Assembly (NCBI RefSeq): GCF_014252015.1
Contig: NZ_CP059206.1
Coordinates: forward strand, 496,001-560,000
Source of the DNA: Blattabacterium cuenoti
GTDB taxonomy: Bacteria; Bacteroidota; Bacteroidia; Flavobacteriales; Blattabacteriaceae
Reading direction: 5' to 3'
Length of the DNA stretch: 64,000 nucleotides
The position numbers were made by a program, and so were the translations under genes. A model generated the notes under the pieces. The model was not told the DNA's origin and did no database searches. It saw nothing but the letters and a program-made list of their open reading frames with translations. Below are positions 18,235 through 27,837 of this stretch, one piece after another (positions within the stretch are counted from its first letter, which is position 1; every line of letters begins with the position of its first letter).

Positions 18235-18239
18235 AATTT

Positions 18240-19220
18240 TTATGTATTCATTCTTTCAATGGAAGAATATATGGTGTTTTTAAATACATCGGATAAAGAG
18301 ATTCCAATTGTTTCCAATTGTTTTGGAAAAATACTTTCTTTTGAAAGACCTGGAATTGTATTGATTTCTAAAAAAAAAGGTTTTTCATTTACAATAATAT
18401 ATTCAGACCTAGATATTCCTGATAAATTAAGATATTCATACACTTTTTTTGCTATTTCTTGTATTTTTTTTTCAATATTTGGCAATAATTTTGCGGGGGT
18501 GATTTCTTTAGATTTACCAGAATATTTAGACTCAAAATCAAAAAAATCATTTTGACTAATTATTTCTGTTATTGGTAAAACAATAATTTCATTTTTAAAT
18601 GAAAAAACACCCACTGATACCTCTTTTCCTTCAAGAAAAGATTCGATAATGATTTCTTCATCCACTAAAAAGGCTTTTTGTACTGCATCAAACAAATTTT
18701 TTTCTTCATAAACTTTACTGATTCCTATACTAGATCCAGATCTGTTAGGTTTTATAAAACAAGGAAGTCCTACTTTATTTAAAATTTTTTTTTTACAAAA
18801 AATTTGATTTTTATTCAAAAAAAAAGATTCAGCTGTATTAATTCCAAAATGTTTTAAAAAAGTTAAACAATATTTTTTATTAAAAGTTAAATTAGCATGA
18901 TGAAAATTACATCCTGTGTAAGGAATTTTTAATAATTCAAAATAAGCTTGTAATATACCGTCTTCTCCTGGAGTTCCATGTATGGCATTAAATACACAAT
19001 CAAACTTTAGATCCTTCACACCATAAACAGTAAAATCTTGCTTATTTATGGAATATTCTTTATCATTTTCATCTTTCATAAACCATCTATCTTTAAAAAG
19101 ATAAATCCGATAAGGATTAAATTCTTTTCTGCATAGATTTTCATAAACAACTTTTCCGCTTTTTAGTGAAATAGTGGATTCTTTTGAAAATCCTCCCATG
19201 AGAATAGCTATTTTTTTCAT
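18240..19220 (-). CDS. ddl: D-alanine--D-alanine ligase
   Basis: Ddl joins two D-alanines with ATP to make the dipeptide used by MurF. The 326-residue ATP-grasp enzyme has the start IAILMGGFSKESTISLKSG, HGTPGEDGILQAYFE near residue 80, CFIKPNRSGSSIGI in the ATP site, EGKEVSVGVF, and the metal-binding end FLEINTIPGLSKESIFP. All usual motifs are present. The ATG at 19220 fits the family. It is divergent from the PASTA gene. Confidence 0.94.
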   Translation of the reverse strand: MKKIAILMGGFSKESTISLKSGKVVYENLCRKEFNPYRIYLFKDRWFMKDENDKEYSINKQDFTVYGVKDLKFDCVFNAIHGTPGEDGILQAYFELLKIPYTGCNFHHANLTFNKKYCLTFLKHFGINTAESFFLNKNQIFCKKKILNKVGLPCFIKPNRSGSSIGISKVYEEKNLFDAVQKAFLVDEEIIIESFLEGKEVSVGVFSFKNEIIVLPITEIISQNDFFDFESKYSGKSKEITPAKLLPNIEKKIQEIAKKVYEYLNLSGISRSEYIIVNEKPFFLEINTIPGLSKESIFPKQLETIGISLSDVFKNTIYSSIERMNT

Positions 19221-19286
19221 TATTTATTTTTAATTTTATTAGTTTTTTTGTATAAAAATATATTTATTTAAATATTTACTTTTTTC

Positions 19287-20171
19287 ATGAATTATTCAAA
19301 ATATTTTGTAATATTCATAATAAATTTTTTAATTTCCATATTGATCTTATATAAAATAACTCAATTGGCACTGAAATGGGTAGATGTATATACAAAACAT
19401 GGATCTTATGTTGTAGTTCCTGATTTGAAAGGTTTTACTTTACCTAAATCTATATCTATTTTAAAAAAATTAGGGCTAAAATACGATATAGATACATCGC
19501 GTTACGATCCTAATTTTAAAGTTAATCAAATTATTTCCTTTTCTCCAGAAGCTGGAGGTCATGTAAAAGAAGGAAGACATATATACATACAAGTTAATTC
19601 TAAATCCTCACAATCTATTTTACCTAATATTATAAATAAAAATAAACGAATAGCAATAAAATTGCTTCATGATAATCATATACCTGTCAAAGAAATTAAA
19701 TATATTCATGACATGAGTAGAGATACCGTTTTAAAAATTTTATATAAAAAAAAATCTATTCAATCTGGATATAGATTTCCTACTAATCAAGATGGTATCA
19801 CTTTAATTATTGGAAAAGGATATGAAAAAAATAATTTGGTAGTTCCTAATGTTATCGGAATGTCATTACATGCTGCTACTCATACTTTAAACAACCAATT
19901 ATTTCATGTAATTAATTTTTACTATGATCATACAATAATCAATCCGAATAAAAATGCAAAAGTATACCGTCAAAAACCTACACCTGGAAGTATTCATGAT
20001 AAAAATAAATCGGTTGAACTTTGGTTAAGTTCAAAAGAATTATTGGATCATTTAATTCAAATAGATGAAAAAAAATCAAGCAAACAAACAGAAAAAATTC
20101 AAATAGAAATAGAAAAAGAAGATTCTAATAAACATATGGAAAAAAAAGAAGAAAAAATAGAATTGAATTAA
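19287..20171 (+). CDS. PASTA-domain membrane protein
   Basis: A 294-residue protein with one N-terminal membrane anchor (about residues 8-26) and a periplasmic part made of three PASTA repeats. The repeats start near VVPDLKGFTLPKS, LPNIINKNKRIAIK and VVPNVIGMSLHAAT. The C-terminal 40 residues are charged and rich in Lys/Glu. PASTA domains in other proteins bind peptidoglycan or beta-lactams; here there is no kinase or transpeptidase domain attached. Position between ddl and an RluD-type gene is typical for Bacteroidota. The exact role is unknown; a cell-wall function is likely. Confidence 0.85.
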   Translation: MNYSKYFVIFIINFLISILILYKITQLALKWVDVYTKHGSYVVVPDLKGFTLPKSISILKKLGLKYDIDTSRYDPNFKVNQIISFSPEAGGHVKEGRHIYIQVNSKSSQSILPNIINKNKRIAIKLLHDNHIPVKEIKYIHDMSRDTVLKILYKKKSIQSGYRFPTNQDGITLIIGKGYEKNNLVVPNVIGMSLHAATHTLNNQLFHVINFYYDHTIINPNKNAKVYRQKPTPGSIHDKNKSVELWLSSKELLDHLIQIDEKKSSKQTEKIQIEIEKEDSNKHMEKKEEKIELN

Positions 20172-21176
20172 ATGAAAAAAATTCAAATTATTGCGAATGA
20201 AAATCAAAAAGAAGTTCGTCTTGATAAATTTTTAAAAAGTAATATCCAAAACATTAGTAGAAATCAAATTCAAAAATTAACTATTTCAGGAAAAGTTATA
20301 GTCAATCAACGTATTGTAAAAAAAAATTATAAAATAAAACCTTTAGATTTTATAGATATAGAAATCTCTAATATTCCTTCTATATTGGATCATTTAGAGT
20401 ACAATAATATTATTGCAGAAAAAATAAATATAGATATTATCCATGAAGATGAAGATGTTATTGTAGTTAATAAACCAGCAGGAATGGTTGTTCATCCTGG
20501 ATTTGGAAATGATAAAGGAACGTTGATTCATGGAATTAAATATCATTTTCAAAACTCAAATTTAAATAATTTTAATTTATATAGAAGTGGATTAGTCCAT
20601 AGATTAGATAAGGATACATCAGGTTTATTAGTTTTAGCTAAAAATGAATATTCTCAAAAATATTTATTTCAACAATTTTACTCCAGAACAATTAAAAGAG
20701 AATATAGGGCTTTAATATGGGGAGATTTACTTGAAGAAAAAGGGATTATAACTGGTTTTATTGGTAGGGATCCTAAAAATAGAAAAAGAATGACTATATT
20801 TAGAAATAATGAATCTTATAAAGGGAAGTATTCTGTTACATGTTACGAAGTATTAGAAAGATTCAAATATTTAACATATATTTCTTGCAATATCAAAACA
20901 GGAAAAACACATCAAATAAGAGCTCATTTCAAATACTTGGGACATCCATTGTTTCATGATTCTATTTATGGTGGAAACAGAATTTTTATGAAAAAAAAAT
21001 GTTCCAATCAAAATATAGAATTTTTGAAAACTTGTTTAAAAATATTACCAAGACAAGCTTTACATGCTATATCTCTTTCTTTTATACATCCAAAAAATGG
21101 GAAATGTTATTTTTATTGTCCAATTCCTGAAGATTTTAAAATCGTTTTACAAAAATGTAAAAAAATGTTTTTATAA
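20172..21176 (+). CDS. rluD: RluA-family 23S rRNA pseudouridine synthase (RluD-like)
   Basis: This enzyme isomerises uridines in large-subunit rRNA. The 334-residue protein has an N-terminal S4 RNA-binding domain (about residues 15-65), VVNKPAGMVVHPG near 98, and the catalytic HRLDKDTSGLLVLAK at 143-157 with D146. The later GKTHQIRAH motif is also present. It starts one base after the PASTA stop, so the pair is coupled. RluD-type rather than RluC-type specificity is inferred from overall length and the HPGFGN segment. Confidence 0.9.
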   Translation: MKKIQIIANENQKEVRLDKFLKSNIQNISRNQIQKLTISGKVIVNQRIVKKNYKIKPLDFIDIEISNIPSILDHLEYNNIIAEKINIDIIHEDEDVIVVNKPAGMVVHPGFGNDKGTLIHGIKYHFQNSNLNNFNLYRSGLVHRLDKDTSGLLVLAKNEYSQKYLFQQFYSRTIKREYRALIWGDLLEEKGIITGFIGRDPKNRKRMTIFRNNESYKGKYSVTCYEVLERFKYLTYISCNIKTGKTHQIRAHFKYLGHPLFHDSIYGGNRIFMKKKCSNQNIEFLKTCLKILPRQALHAISLSFIHPKNGKCYFYCPIPEDFKIVLQKCKKMFL

Positions 21177-22532
21177 TTATAGTAAAGTTCCATGCAAAAG
21201 AAGGTAAGACATAGAAAAATATATAATTAATCCAACAACATCTACTAGTGTAGCTACAAAAGGAGCAGAAGAACTAGCAGGATCTCCTCTTAATTTTTTA
21301 ATTATAAAAGGTAACATTGACCCACTTAATGTTCCCCATAAAACCACTCCGATTAAGGATAAAAAAACTGTAAATCCTACTAATATCCAATGAGTTCCAT
21401 AATTAAATAAATTGATTTTATGCCAAGCTACTACACGTATAAAACCTGTTAATCCCAATATGCTACCTAAAAAAAAACCACAAATAATTTCTCTTCGCAT
21501 AACAATCCACCAATCTTTGATCTTAACTTCTCCTAATGCCATGGCTTGTATAATTAAACTGGCTGCTTGAGAACCACTGTTTCCCCCACTTGAAACAACT
21601 AAAGGAATAAACAAAGCAAGAACCACGGCTTTTTCTATCACACTTGAAAATTCTTGCATAACTGTAGTTGTTAACATTTCTCCTATAAATAATAAAATAA
21701 GCCATCCAGCTCTTTTTTTAATAAGTTTATATAAAGGAACATTTAAATAGGATTGATCTAGAACTTCCATTCCTCCTATCTTTTGAAAATCCTCTCTATA
21801 ATTTTCATTTAAAACCCATAAAATATCATCTACAGTTACTATTCCCAATAAAAAATTTTTATCGTCTATAACTGGAAGTGAAACTCTATTACTTAGAGAA
21901 AATATTTTAGAAGCTTCTTCTTCTGTATTTGTAATATTTAAAGTGGCAGTATTTTTTTTATCACTATTTATTAAATCATACACTTTTGTATTTGGGTCTA
22001 CTAATAAAAACTCTCGTATTTTTATATCATCTATTAATTTTCCTTTTTGGTCTACTATATAGATAATTTCTATAACATCACTATTTTTTACTTCTTTACG
22101 GATATAATCCAAAACTTCTTGTACACTCCAAGTTTTTTGAACTGCAAGATAATATGGAATGATTAAACGACCTACACTATTTTCAGGATATCCTAGAGAA
22201 ACTAAAGTTTTACATTTTTCTTCTGAATTTAAATATTTAATTAAATCTTTTAAAATCCTTTTGGGAATCTTTTTGAAAAAAGAAACACGATCATCTACCG
22301 ATAAATTATTTAGCAACTCCATTTTTTTAATAGAAGGTAACCCTTTTATAATTTTTTTTTTTATAGGCAAATCTAATACTCTAAAAATAGAGATGGCTTT
22401 ACATAGTTTTAATAAACTAAATATTTTTATAACATCATTAGGGTTATGATGAATGATTTTTATTAATCTACTTACTGTTTGATTATTTAGAAATTTACCG
22501 TTATTTAAATAATCTTGATCCTCATTAAACAT
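21177..22532 (-). CDS. mgtE: Magnesium transporter MgtE
   Basis: A 451-residue Mg2+ channel. The N-terminal half is cytosolic: a helical superhelix domain (about 20-130), then two CBS domains (about 130-255) that sense Mg2+ and gate the pore. The C-terminal half has five membrane segments with the selectivity motif region SSGGNSGSQAASLI and the late SSAPFVATLVDVVG. All expected parts are there. Its stop abuts the convergent rluD stop with no spacer. Confidence 0.93.
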   Translation of the reverse strand: MFNEDQDYLNNGKFLNNQTVSRLIKIIHHNPNDVIKIFSLLKLCKAISIFRVLDLPIKKKIIKGLPSIKKMELLNNLSVDDRVSFFKKIPKRILKDLIKYLNSEEKCKTLVSLGYPENSVGRLIIPYYLAVQKTWSVQEVLDYIRKEVKNSDVIEIIYIVDQKGKLIDDIKIREFLLVDPNTKVYDLINSDKKNTATLNITNTEEEASKIFSLSNRVSLPVIDDKNFLLGIVTVDDILWVLNENYREDFQKIGGMEVLDQSYLNVPLYKLIKKRAGWLILLFIGEMLTTTVMQEFSSVIEKAVVLALFIPLVVSSGGNSGSQAASLIIQAMALGEVKIKDWWIVMRREIICGFFLGSILGLTGFIRVVAWHKINLFNYGTHWILVGFTVFLSLIGVVLWGTLSGSMLPFIIKKLRGDPASSSAPFVATLVDVVGLIIYFSMSYLLLHGTLL

Positions 22533-22696
22533 TTTTTTCTTTTTTTGTAGGAACTTTTTTCTTGAATTTTTATTATATGATTGGATTCATTTTCGCAGGA
22601 AATAAAAACAATTTCTATATTGTTCTGCAGAAATAAATTAAAATTACGTAATAAAATCATTGTAATTTTTATATGCATAATTATAAAGAAAAAAAA

Positions 22697-25498
22697 ATGG
22701 AATATAATTTTGGTGAAATAGAAAAACGTTGGCAAATATACTGGAAAGAACATAATATTTTTCACACAAAAGAAAATAAAAAAAGGAAGTACTATATTTT
22801 GAATATGTTTCCTTATCCTTCTGGAACAGGGCTTCATGTAGGGCATTGTTTAGGTTATATAGCATCAGATATTTATGCTAGATATAAACGAGGAGAAGGA
22901 TATAATGTTTTAAATCCTATAGGGTTCGATTCTTTTGGACTTCCTGCAGAACAATATGCAGTACAAACAGGAAAACATCCTTATGATACCACTCATGAAA
23001 ATTCATGTAGATACAAAAAACAAATGAATCAAATAGGACTTTCTTTTGATTGGAATAGAAAACTATATACTAGCCATCCTAGTTATTATCGTTGGACTCA
23101 ATGGATGTTTATTCAAATTTTTAACTCTTGGTACGATAAAAATAGTGAGAAAGCTAAACCTATAAATCTTTTAATTGAAGAATTTAATAAAAACGGAAAT
23201 AAATTCATTAATGCAAGTTCTACGTCAAATTATAAATTCAATTCAAAAACATGGAAAAAATTAAATTCATATGAAAAAGAATCTGTTCTTTTAGATTATA
23301 GGCTTGCTTTTTTATGTAACAATACTGTTAATTGGTGTCCCAGTTTAGGTACCGTATTAGCTAATGATGAAATAAAAAATGGAAAGAGTGAAAGAGGAGG
23401 GTTCCCTGTTTACAAAAAAAAAATGTTACAATGGCATATAAGAATTTCTGCATATGCAGAAAGACTCATAAAAGGATTGAATGTAATTGATTGTTCTCAA
23501 TCTTTAAAAAATTTACAATGTAATTGGATAGGAAAATTAATAGGAACTTCTATTTTATTAAAAATTGTTCATCTTATCAATGATGATACTCCCAATATCA
23601 ATAAAAATGAAATTGAGTTATTTACTTCTCATCCAGAAATGATATTTGGAATAACTTTTATCATATTATCTACAGATCATCCTATCGTAAATAAAATAAG
23701 TATTTCTTCTATACATCATAAAAATGTTTTAGCATATCTTGCTCAAGAATTTTGCATAAATGAAAATACGGAAAATATTTCGGGTGTTTTTACAGGAAAT
23801 TATGTGTTCCATCCATTTATTAAAAATGAAAAGATTCCTATTTATATCAGTAATTTTTTTAATGTAAATAATCAAACTAAATCTATAATAGGAATTCCTG
23901 GACATGATGAAAAAAGCAAAAAATTTGCCAAAAAATTTGGTATAAAAATAAAAACAGTTTTAGATGTTAATGAAACATGCATTAATTCTGATTTTTTAAA
24001 TGGGTTAAATCGTAAACAAGCACAAGAAAAAATTATAGAAATTTTAATTAAAAATAAAATAGGAGAAATTAAAAGCATCTATAAAATTCGCGATGCTATT
24101 TTTTCCAGACAAAGATATTGGGGAGAGCCAATTCCTATTTATTTTAAAAATAAAATTCCCAAAACAATTCCCGTTGAAAAATTACCTATTATACTTCCGG
24201 AAATAGATAATTTTCATCCTGAAGATGGAAAATCTCCATTAGTTAGAGCTAAAAATTGGGCTTGGGATGAAAAAAATATGAAAATTGTTCCTAATACTTT
24301 GATTGATTATAAATACATATATCCAATAGAAACTAGTACTATGCCTAGTTGGGCAGGATCAAGTTGGTATTTTCTAAGATATATGGACGTTCATAACGAT
24401 AAATTTTTTCTTGATAAAGAAAAAGAAAATTATTGGAAAAATGTTGACTTGTATATTGGAGGATCTGAACATAGTACAGGTCATTTGATTTATGCCAGAT
24501 TTTGGCATAAATTCTTATTGGATAGAGGCTGGATAACTACTGAGGAACCTTTCAAAAAAATATTAAATCAAGGAATGATTTTGAGTTATTCTGCTATTAT
24601 ACTCAAAGTAATAGGAGAAAATATTTTTGTTTCTTATGGATTAATGAATAAAAAACATGCATATTCTTCTTTTCAAGAAATATATGTAGATCTTTTTTTA
24701 ATTAAAGAAAACAATGAATTAGACATTAAAAGGTTAAAAAAATATAAACCTGAATTTTATTCATCCATTTTTATTTTAGAAAGAGGGACTTTTTTTTGCA
24801 AAAGAAAATTGGAAAAAATGTCTAAATCCAAATATAATGTAATAAACCCTGATGATTTTTGTAAAAAACATGGAATAGATATATTTCGTATTCATGAAAT
24901 GTTTTTGGGACCTATTAATCAGTCTAAATGTTGGGATGAAGAAAAAGTAAATGGTATAAAAAATTTTATGAATAAATTTTGGTATTTATTTCATAAAAAT
25001 AATACTTTCCAAGTAAGTGAAGAAAACCCAACATTTCTTGAGTTTAAAATTTTACATTGTACTATAAAAAAAATACAAAATAAAATGCAATCTTTTTCTT
25101 GGAATACATCTATTAGTTTACTGATGGTTTTAACTAACCAACTAACTACATTAAAATGTAATAAAAGAAAAATACTTGAACCTTTAGTTCAATTAATAGC
25201 TCCATTTGCTCCTCATGTAGCCGAAGAATTATGGTATAAATTAGGGAAAAAAAAATCTATTATATTTTATAACATTCCAGTTTTTGATCCAAAATATATA
25301 GTAAAAAAAGAAATAACATATCCGATTATGTTTAATGGAAAATTAAAATTTTTAGAAAAGTTTGATTCTAGGATTTCAACAGAAGAAATAAAAAAGAAAA
25401 TATTGAGTCATCCTAAAATAAAATTTATTTTGAAAGAAAAAATTTTGCAAAAGTTAATTTTAATACCTAGAAAAATAATAAATATTTTGTTTAAATAA
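22697..25498 (+). CDS. leuS: Leucyl-tRNA synthetase with degenerate editing site
   Basis: A class I synthetase of 933 residues. The catalytic core is intact: the HIGH-like motif in YPSGTGLHVGH near residue 47 and KMSKS at about 707-711. The ATG at 22697 gives the usual start MEYNFGEIEKRWQ; an ATG 24 bases earlier is less likely. The CP1 editing domain is present in length but changed at key places. The threonine-rich motif, TTRPDT in E. coli, reads TSHPEM (310-315), and GHDxRD reads GHDEKS with serine 407 replacing the essential aspartate. Post-transfer proofreading is therefore probably weak or lost, while leucylation should work. Confidence 0.93.
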   Translation: MEYNFGEIEKRWQIYWKEHNIFHTKENKKRKYYILNMFPYPSGTGLHVGHCLGYIASDIYARYKRGEGYNVLNPIGFDSFGLPAEQYAVQTGKHPYDTTHENSCRYKKQMNQIGLSFDWNRKLYTSHPSYYRWTQWMFIQIFNSWYDKNSEKAKPINLLIEEFNKNGNKFINASSTSNYKFNSKTWKKLNSYEKESVLLDYRLAFLCNNTVNWCPSLGTVLANDEIKNGKSERGGFPVYKKKMLQWHIRISAYAERLIKGLNVIDCSQSLKNLQCNWIGKLIGTSILLKIVHLINDDTPNINKNEIELFTSHPEMIFGITFIILSTDHPIVNKISISSIHHKNVLAYLAQEFCINENTENISGVFTGNYVFHPFIKNEKIPIYISNFFNVNNQTKSIIGIPGHDEKSKKFAKKFGIKIKTVLDVNETCINSDFLNGLNRKQAQEKIIEILIKNKIGEIKSIYKIRDAIFSRQRYWGEPIPIYFKNKIPKTIPVEKLPIILPEIDNFHPEDGKSPLVRAKNWAWDEKNMKIVPNTLIDYKYIYPIETSTMPSWAGSSWYFLRYMDVHNDKFFLDKEKENYWKNVDLYIGGSEHSTGHLIYARFWHKFLLDRGWITTEEPFKKILNQGMILSYSAIILKVIGENIFVSYGLMNKKHAYSSFQEIYVDLFLIKENNELDIKRLKKYKPEFYSSIFILERGTFFCKRKLEKMSKSKYNVINPDDFCKKHGIDIFRIHEMFLGPINQSKCWDEEKVNGIKNFMNKFWYLFHKNNTFQVSEENPTFLEFKILHCTIKKIQNKMQSFSWNTSISLLMVLTNQLTTLKCNKRKILEPLVQLIAPFAPHVAEELWYKLGKKKSIIFYNIPVFDPKYIVKKEITYPIMFNGKLKFLEKFDSRISTEEIKKKILSHPKIKFILKEKILQKLILIPRKIINILFK

Positions 25499-25573
25499 AT
25501 TTTATGAAATAACCTCACATTCCAATATTTAATTCATATTGTGTTATGGTGATTAAAATTTATACATAAAACG

Positions 25574-25581
25574 TAGATTTG
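25574..25581 (+). promoter_or_regulatory. Possible promoter -7 element for gdhA
   Basis: TAGATTTG matches the Bacteroidota -7 consensus TAnnTTTG, 69 bases before the gdhA start codon. No good TTTG is seen at the matching -33 position, so this is a tentative site. The leuS-gdhA spacer (25499-25650) otherwise shows only A/T-rich sequence without a clear hairpin. Confidence 0.3.
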
Positions 25582-25650
25582 TACTCGATAATGTAGCATT
25601 CATTTTTTGTATTTTTTTCATTTTATAGAAATGTGTAAAAACTCTTTCTT

Positions 25651-27072
25651 ATGAATCAAAATAGAACTAGTGCATATAGTTTTTTTAATTGTATAGAAAA
25701 AAATTTTGATAAAGCTGCACGATTTCTTTCTATTGAAAAGGGTCTTTTGGAACAAATTAAAGCCTGCAATGCTGTATTTCGGATTCATTTTCCAGTAAAA
25801 ATAGGAAAAGAAATCAAAGTTATTGAAGCATATAGAGTTCAACATTCTCATCATAAACTCCCTTGTAAAGGGGGGATTCGATATAGTATTAAAGTGAATC
25901 AAGATGAAGTTATGACTTTAGCTGCTTTAATGACCTATAAATGTGCTATAGTAGATGTTCCTTTTGGAGGTGCTAAAGGTGGAATAAAAATTGATCCACA
26001 AACTATATCATCAGAAAATATAGAAAAGATAACACGTCGTTATACTTCTGAATTGATTAAGAAAAATTTTATTGGTCCGGGAATAGATGTTCCTGCTCCT
26101 GATTATGGAACTGGAGAAAGAGAGATGAGTTGGATTTTTGATACTTTTTTATCTCTTCGTTCTGGAGATGTTGATGCATTAGCTTGTGTAACAGGAAAAC
26201 CTGTTTCTCAAGGAGGTGTTAGAGGAAGAAAAGAAGCAACAGGATTAGGCGTTTTTTATGGTATAAGAGAATTATGTCATGTTAAAGAAGAGATGGATTT
26301 TGTTGGTCTTGATCTAGGATTAATAGGAAAAAAAATTATAATACAAGGTTTAGGAAATGTTGGTTATCATGCTGCCACTTTTTTTCATGAAGCAGGAGCT
26401 ATTATAATAGCCTTAGCAGAAAGAGAAGGGGCTATTTATAACGAAAAAGGATTAAATGTATCAAAAGTTTTTTTACATTTAAAAAATACTGGATCCATAT
26501 TAAATTTTCCAGAAGCAAAAAATATAGAAAATACTGAAAAAGCTTTAGAATTAGAATGCGATATTTTGATTCCAGCAGCGTTAGAAAATGTAATTCATAG
26601 AAATAATGCAAATCGTATTAAAGCTAAAATTATTGGAGAAGCGGCAAATGGACCTATTACTCCTGAAGCCGATGAAATATTGGAAAAAAAAGGTGTGATT
26701 ATAGTTCCAGATATTTATTTAAATGCAGGAGGAGTTACCGTTTCTTATTTTGAATGGTTGAAAAATCTAAGTCATGTACGTTATGGACGTATGGAAAAAA
26801 AATTTAGCGAAAATATGAATGCAGAATTATTACAAGTTATAGAAACAATTTGTAATAAAAAAATTTCAAAAGAAGAAAAAAAAATCATTCTAAGAGGTCC
26901 AAGAGAAATAGATTTGATACGTAGTGGTTTAGAAGATACAATGATCAATGGATTTCACAAAATTCGTGATTTAAAAAAATCATCGAAGATAGAAAACATG
27001 CGGACTGCAGCATTTGTACTAGCTATAAATAAAATTATAGATTCTTATGAAAAATTAGGAATTTTTCCATAA
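25651..27072 (+). CDS. gdhA: Glutamate dehydrogenase
   Basis: Interconverts 2-oxoglutarate plus ammonia and glutamate. The 473-residue protein carries the family sequence CKGGIRYS with its lysine, the catalytic lysine region in VPFGGAKGGI, GPGIDVPAPDYGT, and the Rossmann motif IIQGLGNVGYHAATF with PDIYLNAGGVTVSYFEW further on. Coenzyme choice cannot be fixed from sight. In cockroach Blattabacterium this enzyme is known to assimilate ammonia released by urease, so a nitrogen-recycling role fits if the assignment is right. No urease gene is in this window. Confidence 0.93.
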   Translation: MNQNRTSAYSFFNCIEKNFDKAARFLSIEKGLLEQIKACNAVFRIHFPVKIGKEIKVIEAYRVQHSHHKLPCKGGIRYSIKVNQDEVMTLAALMTYKCAIVDVPFGGAKGGIKIDPQTISSENIEKITRRYTSELIKKNFIGPGIDVPAPDYGTGEREMSWIFDTFLSLRSGDVDALACVTGKPVSQGGVRGRKEATGLGVFYGIRELCHVKEEMDFVGLDLGLIGKKIIIQGLGNVGYHAATFFHEAGAIIIALAEREGAIYNEKGLNVSKVFLHLKNTGSILNFPEAKNIENTEKALELECDILIPAALENVIHRNNANRIKAKIIGEAANGPITPEADEILEKKGVIIVPDIYLNAGGVTVSYFEWLKNLSHVRYGRMEKKFSENMNAELLQVIETICNKKISKEEKKIILRGPREIDLIRSGLEDTMINGFHKIRDLKKSSKIENMRTAAFVLAINKIIDSYEKLGIFP

Positions 27073-27116
27073 TATCCTTTATTTTTTTACGAAAAAAACG
27101 CTAAAATATATTTTTC

Positions 27117-27833
27117 ATGAAGTACAAAAGATCATTATTGAAATTAAGTGGAGAAGCTCTTATGGGAGATAACGAATTTGGACTTCATTCTACTCGTTTT
27201 CAACAATATGCTGAAGAAGTCAAAAAAGTAGTAGATATGGGAGCTCAAGTAGCAATAGTTATTGGAGGTGGAAATATATATAGAGGATTTTCTAGAATAA
27301 AGGAAAAAACTATAAATCGTATTGAAGGAGATTATATGGGGATGTTAGCTACCGTTATTAACGGTATAGCTTTTCAATCATATTTAGAAAATGTAGGAAT
27401 ATGTACCTATATTCAAACAGCTATTAGAATGGATGAAATTGCAGAACCTTTTGGTATAGATAGAGCGATTCACCATCTTGAAAAAGGAAGAGTCGTAATA
27501 TTTGTAGCCGGATTAGGAAATCCTTATTTTACTACAGATACAGCCGCTGTTTTACGTGCTATAGAAATAAAGGCTGATGTATTATTAAAAGGAACTAGAG
27601 TAGATGGAATTTATACAACTGATCCAGAAAAAAATAAATGTGCTAAAAAACTTAAAAATATATCTTTTGATATGGCATATAAAATGGGAATCAAAGTTAT
27701 GGATCAAACTGCTTTCATTTTAGGGAATGAAAATAATTTACCGATTATTATTTTTGATATTAATAGAAAAGGAAATTTTAAAAAAGTAATTTCTGGAGAA
27801 GAAATAGGAACTATGGTTTCTAAAAAAAAATAA
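27117..27833 (+). CDS. pyrH: UMP kinase
   Basis: PyrH phosphorylates UMP to UDP for all pyrimidine nucleotide synthesis. The 238-residue amino-acid-kinase-fold protein starts KRSLLKLSGEALMG and has VIGGGNIYRG, ADVLLKGTRVDGIYTTDP and the late MDQTAFILGNENNLPIIIF. All are standard. It heads the pyrH-frr-asnS-rpoN run, in which every gap is 4 bases or fewer, so these four genes are very likely one operon. Confidence 0.96.
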   Translation: MKYKRSLLKLSGEALMGDNEFGLHSTRFQQYAEEVKKVVDMGAQVAIVIGGGNIYRGFSRIKEKTINRIEGDYMGMLATVINGIAFQSYLENVGICTYIQTAIRMDEIAEPFGIDRAIHHLEKGRVVIFVAGLGNPYFTTDTAAVLRAIEIKADVLLKGTRVDGIYTTDPEKNKCAKKLKNISFDMAYKMGIKVMDQTAFILGNENNLPIIIFDINRKGNFKKVISGEEIGTMVSKKK

Positions 27834-27837
27834 AATT

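Noticed and set aside
22505..22846. 113-codon reverse frame between mgtE and leuS
   Set aside because: It overlaps both the mgtE start and the leuS start and codes for low-complexity Phe/Ile-rich sequence. The real spacer is short and seems to hold only regulatory sequence.
25618..25902. 94-codon reverse frame over the gdhA start
   Set aside because: Antisense to the conserved N-terminus of glutamate dehydrogenase; no recognisable content.
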